NCBI GenBank assembly: GCA_024404065.1
Contig: JAKSQR010000046.1
Span: forward strand, 1 to 10,172
Direction of reading: 5' to 3'
DNA length: 10,172 nt
Origin: Clostridia bacterium
GTDB taxonomy: Bacteria > Bacillota > Clostridia > Oscillospirales > Acutalibacteraceae
The number at the start of each line of letters is the position of its first letter. The first letter of the stretch is position 1. The notes under the pieces are model-generated. The model saw nothing but the letters and a program-made list of their open reading frames with translations, did no database searches and had not been told where the DNA came from. The translations under genes were made by a program, and so were the position numbers. This document shows positions 8,222 through 10,172 of the stretch, piece after piece.

Positions 8222-8959
8222 ATGAGAAATTTTACCCTTGATTTAACTAACGAAAATGTTACCCTTACAGCTTATCTTCCCGATAAGTCAAGGGAAATGC
8301 CACACATGGAAAAACGCAAGGCAATACTTGTGCTGCCCGGTGGCGCATATAAATTCTGCTCAGACAGAGAGGCTGAGCCCATAGCATTCAAGTTTATGGG
8401 CAAGGGCTATGCCGCATTTATATTAAGGTATTCACTTAATGAGAATGCACAGTTTCCAAAGCCTCTTGATGATGCAGTTGAGGCACTCAGAATTATAAGA
8501 GAGAATGCAGATGACTGGGGCATAGCACCCGATAAAATCGCAGCAATAGGCTTCTCCGCAGGGGGTCACCTCTGCGCAGCCCTCTCCACAATGGGGGATG
8601 AAAGACCAAACGCTCAGATTTTAGGCTACCCCTGTGTGCTTGAGGAGATTGGCAAAATACTTGCCGCACCTATCCCTTCCATTGAGAAGGAGATAGATGA
8701 TAAAACTCCTCCCGCATTTATCTTTGCATCCTGCGAGGATAAAACAGTGCCTATCCGCAATTCCTTAAAATACGCAGAGGCTCTTGATGAGCATAAAATT
8801 CCCTTTGAAATGCATATATTCTCACAGGGTTATCACGGCTTTTCAACAGCAGAGCCCACCGTATTTACTGAGGAAAAGGACTGGTCCTACAATAAGGACA
8901 GTGCAATCTGGTTTGATATGTGCTCAAAGTGGCTTGACCGCACCTTTGGCATATACTGA
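8222..8959 (+). CDS. Alpha/beta-hydrolase, acetyl-esterase type
   Basis: This 245-residue serine hydrolase resembles the carbohydrate acetyl esterases and Aes/BD-FAE-like enzymes of gut clostridia, often labelled xylanase or endo-xylanase by automatic annotation. The oxyanion-hole segment LPGGAY is at 38-43. The catalytic triad is readable: nucleophile S112 in GFSAGGH (110-116), acid D173 in CEDKTVP, and base H205 in GYHGFS. No signal peptide is present, so it is cytoplasmic. It starts 8 nt after the mannosidase; its Shine-Dalgarno GAGG (8212-8215) overlaps the upstream stop, suggesting coordinated translation. Removing acetyl or other acyl groups from mannosyl oligosaccharides so that the mannosidase can proceed is a reasonable inference from this pairing, but the acyl group and the sugar are not shown by sequence. 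Confidence 0.88.
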   Translation: MRNFTLDLTNENVTLTAYLPDKSREMPHMEKRKAILVLPGGAYKFCSDREAEPIAFKFMGKGYAAFILRYSLNENAQFPKPLDDAVEALRIIRENADDWGIAPDKIAAIGFSAGGHLCAALSTMGDERPNAQILGYPCVLEEIGKILAAPIPSIEKEIDDKTPPAFIFASCEDKTVPIRNSLKYAEALDEHKIPFEMHIFSQGYHGFSTAEPTVFTEEKDWSYNKDSAIWFDMCSKWLDRTFGIY

Positions 8960-8966
8960 TATATCA
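8957..8966. repeat. Perfect 10-bp palindrome in the esterase-SDR gap
   Basis: TGATATATCA reads the same on both strands and overlaps the esterase stop codon. It lacks a loop and a T-tract, so it is not a terminator. It could be an operator or a chance AT-rich palindrome. Confidence 0.3.
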
Positions 8967-8983
8967 ATAATTTAATCTTTAAT

Positions 8984-8990
8984 AAAGGAG
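8984..8990 (+). promoter_or_regulatory. Strong ribosome binding site for the SDR gene
   Basis: AAAGGAG, close to the ideal anti-Shine-Dalgarno match, ends 9 nt before the ATG at 9000. The spacer (8991-8999) is nearly all purine. No other ATG in this frame occurs for more than 100 codons, so the site confirms that the Ala/Lys-rich N-terminal extension is translated. Confidence 0.8.
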
Positions 8991-8999
8991 AAAAAAGAA

Positions 9000-10154
9000 A
9001 TGGCAGCAAAAAAATCAACTAAAGCAGCCGCACCCGTTGAAGAAGCAGCAGAAGCAAAGCAGGAGCTTTGCGTTGTAACAGGTGCTAAGGGCTATGTAGG
9101 TCACACACTTGTTGAGGAGCTTCTTGCTCAGGGCAAAAAGGTTCGTATTTCACTCCACTCAGAGTGTCACGACTTTGACGAGCTTGACTGCGAAATCATC
9201 TACGGCTCAGTTACTGAGAAGGATCACCTTCTTGAAATCACAAAGGACGCAGATGTAGTTTACCATGTAGCAGGTATTGTTGATATTACCGGCACAAAGG
9301 ATAAGCTTGTATGGGCTGTAAACTATGACGGCACAGTTAAGATGGTTGAGGCTTGTAAGGAAAACGGTGTTAAGACACTTGTTTACGTTTCATCTGTTGA
9401 CTGCGTACCTGCAAAGGTAGGCGACACAACACTTATCGTTGAGCCCGATTCATTCAATCCCGACCTTGTTGAAGGCGCTTATGGTAAGTCAAAGGCAGCA
9501 GCTACTCAGTTTGTAAATGACTCAAACTGCGCTGAGCTCAAGACAGTTTCCGTACATCCCAGCTGTGTTATCGGCCCCAAGGATGTTCACGGTACAGCAA
9601 GCGTTTGCACAATGATTAACCTTTACAACATGGGTCTTTTCCCTGTAACTCTTAACTTCGGCGGCTACAACTTTGTTGACGTTCGTGACGTAGCAAAGGG
9701 TATGATTGGCGCAGCAGCTAACGGTAAGGGCGGCGAAAGCTACTTCCTTTGCGGCGAAATGCTTACAGTTAACGAGTTTATCGCAACTCTTGCAAAGATT
9801 AACAATAAGAAGGCTCCCAAGATTGCTCTTGGTAAGGACCTCCTCCTTAAAATGTGCCCACTTATTGAGAAGATTTTTGACGCAGTTAAGCTTCCTCCCG
9901 TACTTACTCCATTCTCAATCGGTAAGATTTGTGAAAACTGCAACTTCAGCTATGAGAAGGCAGCTAATGACTTCGGTTACGCTCCCATGACAGCTGAGGA
10001 TTCACTCAGAGATACATCCAACTGGATTAAGGAATACGGCAAGAATCCTCTTCCCTTCGATATCGAAGAGGCTAAGAAGTACGCTAAAATCGTTGCTTCC
10101 GTTGCAGCTTCTCTCGTTGCAACCGCAGGCGTAAGAAAGATTATCAAGAAGTAA
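9000..10154 (+). CDS. NAD(P)-dependent extended SDR (epimerase/dehydratase family)
   Basis: The 384-residue product is an extended short-chain dehydrogenase/reductase, nearest in feel to the 3-beta-hydroxysteroid dehydrogenase/dihydroflavonol reductase group. The Rossmann fold starts at about residue 22 with TGAKGYVG at 27-34 (the GxxGxxG dinucleotide loop). HVAG at 89-92, the catalytic-site serines S131/S132, and YGKSK at 161-165 (Y161 and K165 as the catalytic pair) follow. The C-terminal half (about 190-345) is the substrate domain. Two features are unusual: a low-complexity Ala/Lys/Glu extension at 1-22, and a hydrophobic run at about 364-378 followed by a basic end (RKIIKK), which may touch the membrane. 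Substrate is unknown; sugar nucleotide, sterol or other carbonyl are all possible. It follows the esterase by 40 nt, and may share its transcript or have its own weak promoter. Confidence 0.88.
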   Translation: MAAKKSTKAAAPVEEAAEAKQELCVVTGAKGYVGHTLVEELLAQGKKVRISLHSECHDFDELDCEIIYGSVTEKDHLLEITKDADVVYHVAGIVDITGTKDKLVWAVNYDGTVKMVEACKENGVKTLVYVSSVDCVPAKVGDTTLIVEPDSFNPDLVEGAYGKSKAAATQFVNDSNCAELKTVSVHPSCVIGPKDVHGTASVCTMINLYNMGLFPVTLNFGGYNFVDVRDVAKGMIGAAANGKGGESYFLCGEMLTVNEFIATLAKINNKKAPKIALGKDLLLKMCPLIEKIFDAVKLPPVLTPFSIGKICENCNFSYEKAANDFGYAPMTAEDSLRDTSNWIKEYGKNPLPFDIEEAKKYAKIVASVAASLVATAGVRKIIKK

Positions 10155-10172
10155 TCTGAAAATTTAACGCTA

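Noticed and set aside
723..10154. A coherent new defence, mobile or biosynthetic system
   Set aside because: There are no nuclease-toxin pairs, integrases, repeats arrays, transposases or core biosynthetic enzymes. YhaM is a housekeeping RNase and the other genes are known families, so the window reads as ordinary chromosome.

Overview
This 10.2 kb window is almost entirely coding. All eight genes lie on the + strand and there is only one sizeable non-coding gap (572-722). Short gaps, overlapping stops and starts, strong Shine-Dalgarno sites, heavy CTT leucine use, moderate GC (judged by eye) and products typical of Firmicutes (YhaM nuclease, NptA/PhoU-type phosphate carrier, cytoplasmic GH38 mannosidase) point to a gut-type anaerobic clostridium, possibly of the Oscillospiraceae/Ruminococcus kind. 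That taxonomic call is inference; no rRNA or other marker is present. I see no tRNA, rRNA, CRISPR array, transposase, integrase or phage gene.

Layout. (1) 1-605: a self-contained transcription unit with a promoter -10, one orphan 174-residue protein of unknown function, and a clear intrinsic terminator. (2) 635-5093: a well-formed promoter followed by four tightly packed genes. These encode a Na+/phosphate cotransporter-family protein with a C-terminal PhoU domain, the OB-fold/HD-domain 3'-5' exoribonuclease YhaM, the ribosomal protein L11 methyltransferase PrmA, and a short QueG-related protein with two 4Fe-4S clusters whose start overlaps the prmA stop (ATGA). (3) 5118-8959: a large cytoplasmic GH38 alpha-mannosidase and, 8 nt downstream, an alpha/beta-hydrolase esterase. 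Both probably act on imported, possibly acylated, mannosyl oligosaccharides. (4) 9000-10154: an NAD(P)-dependent extended SDR with an Ala/Lys-rich N-terminal extension and a short hydrophobic, basic C-terminal tail, preceded by the strongest Shine-Dalgarno site in the window.

No terminator is visible between 723 and 10154, so genes 2-8 could form one long transcript; internal promoters cannot be excluded. The second block is a housekeeping mixture (phosphate, RNA turnover, ribosome modification) rather than one pathway. The mannosidase-esterase pair is the most plausible functional unit.

Nothing here clearly amounts to a new system. The observations most worth a second look are the QueG-like protein that seems to lack the epoxyqueuosine-reductase catalytic aspartate, the mannosidase-esterase pair, the odd termini of the SDR, and the orphan first gene.
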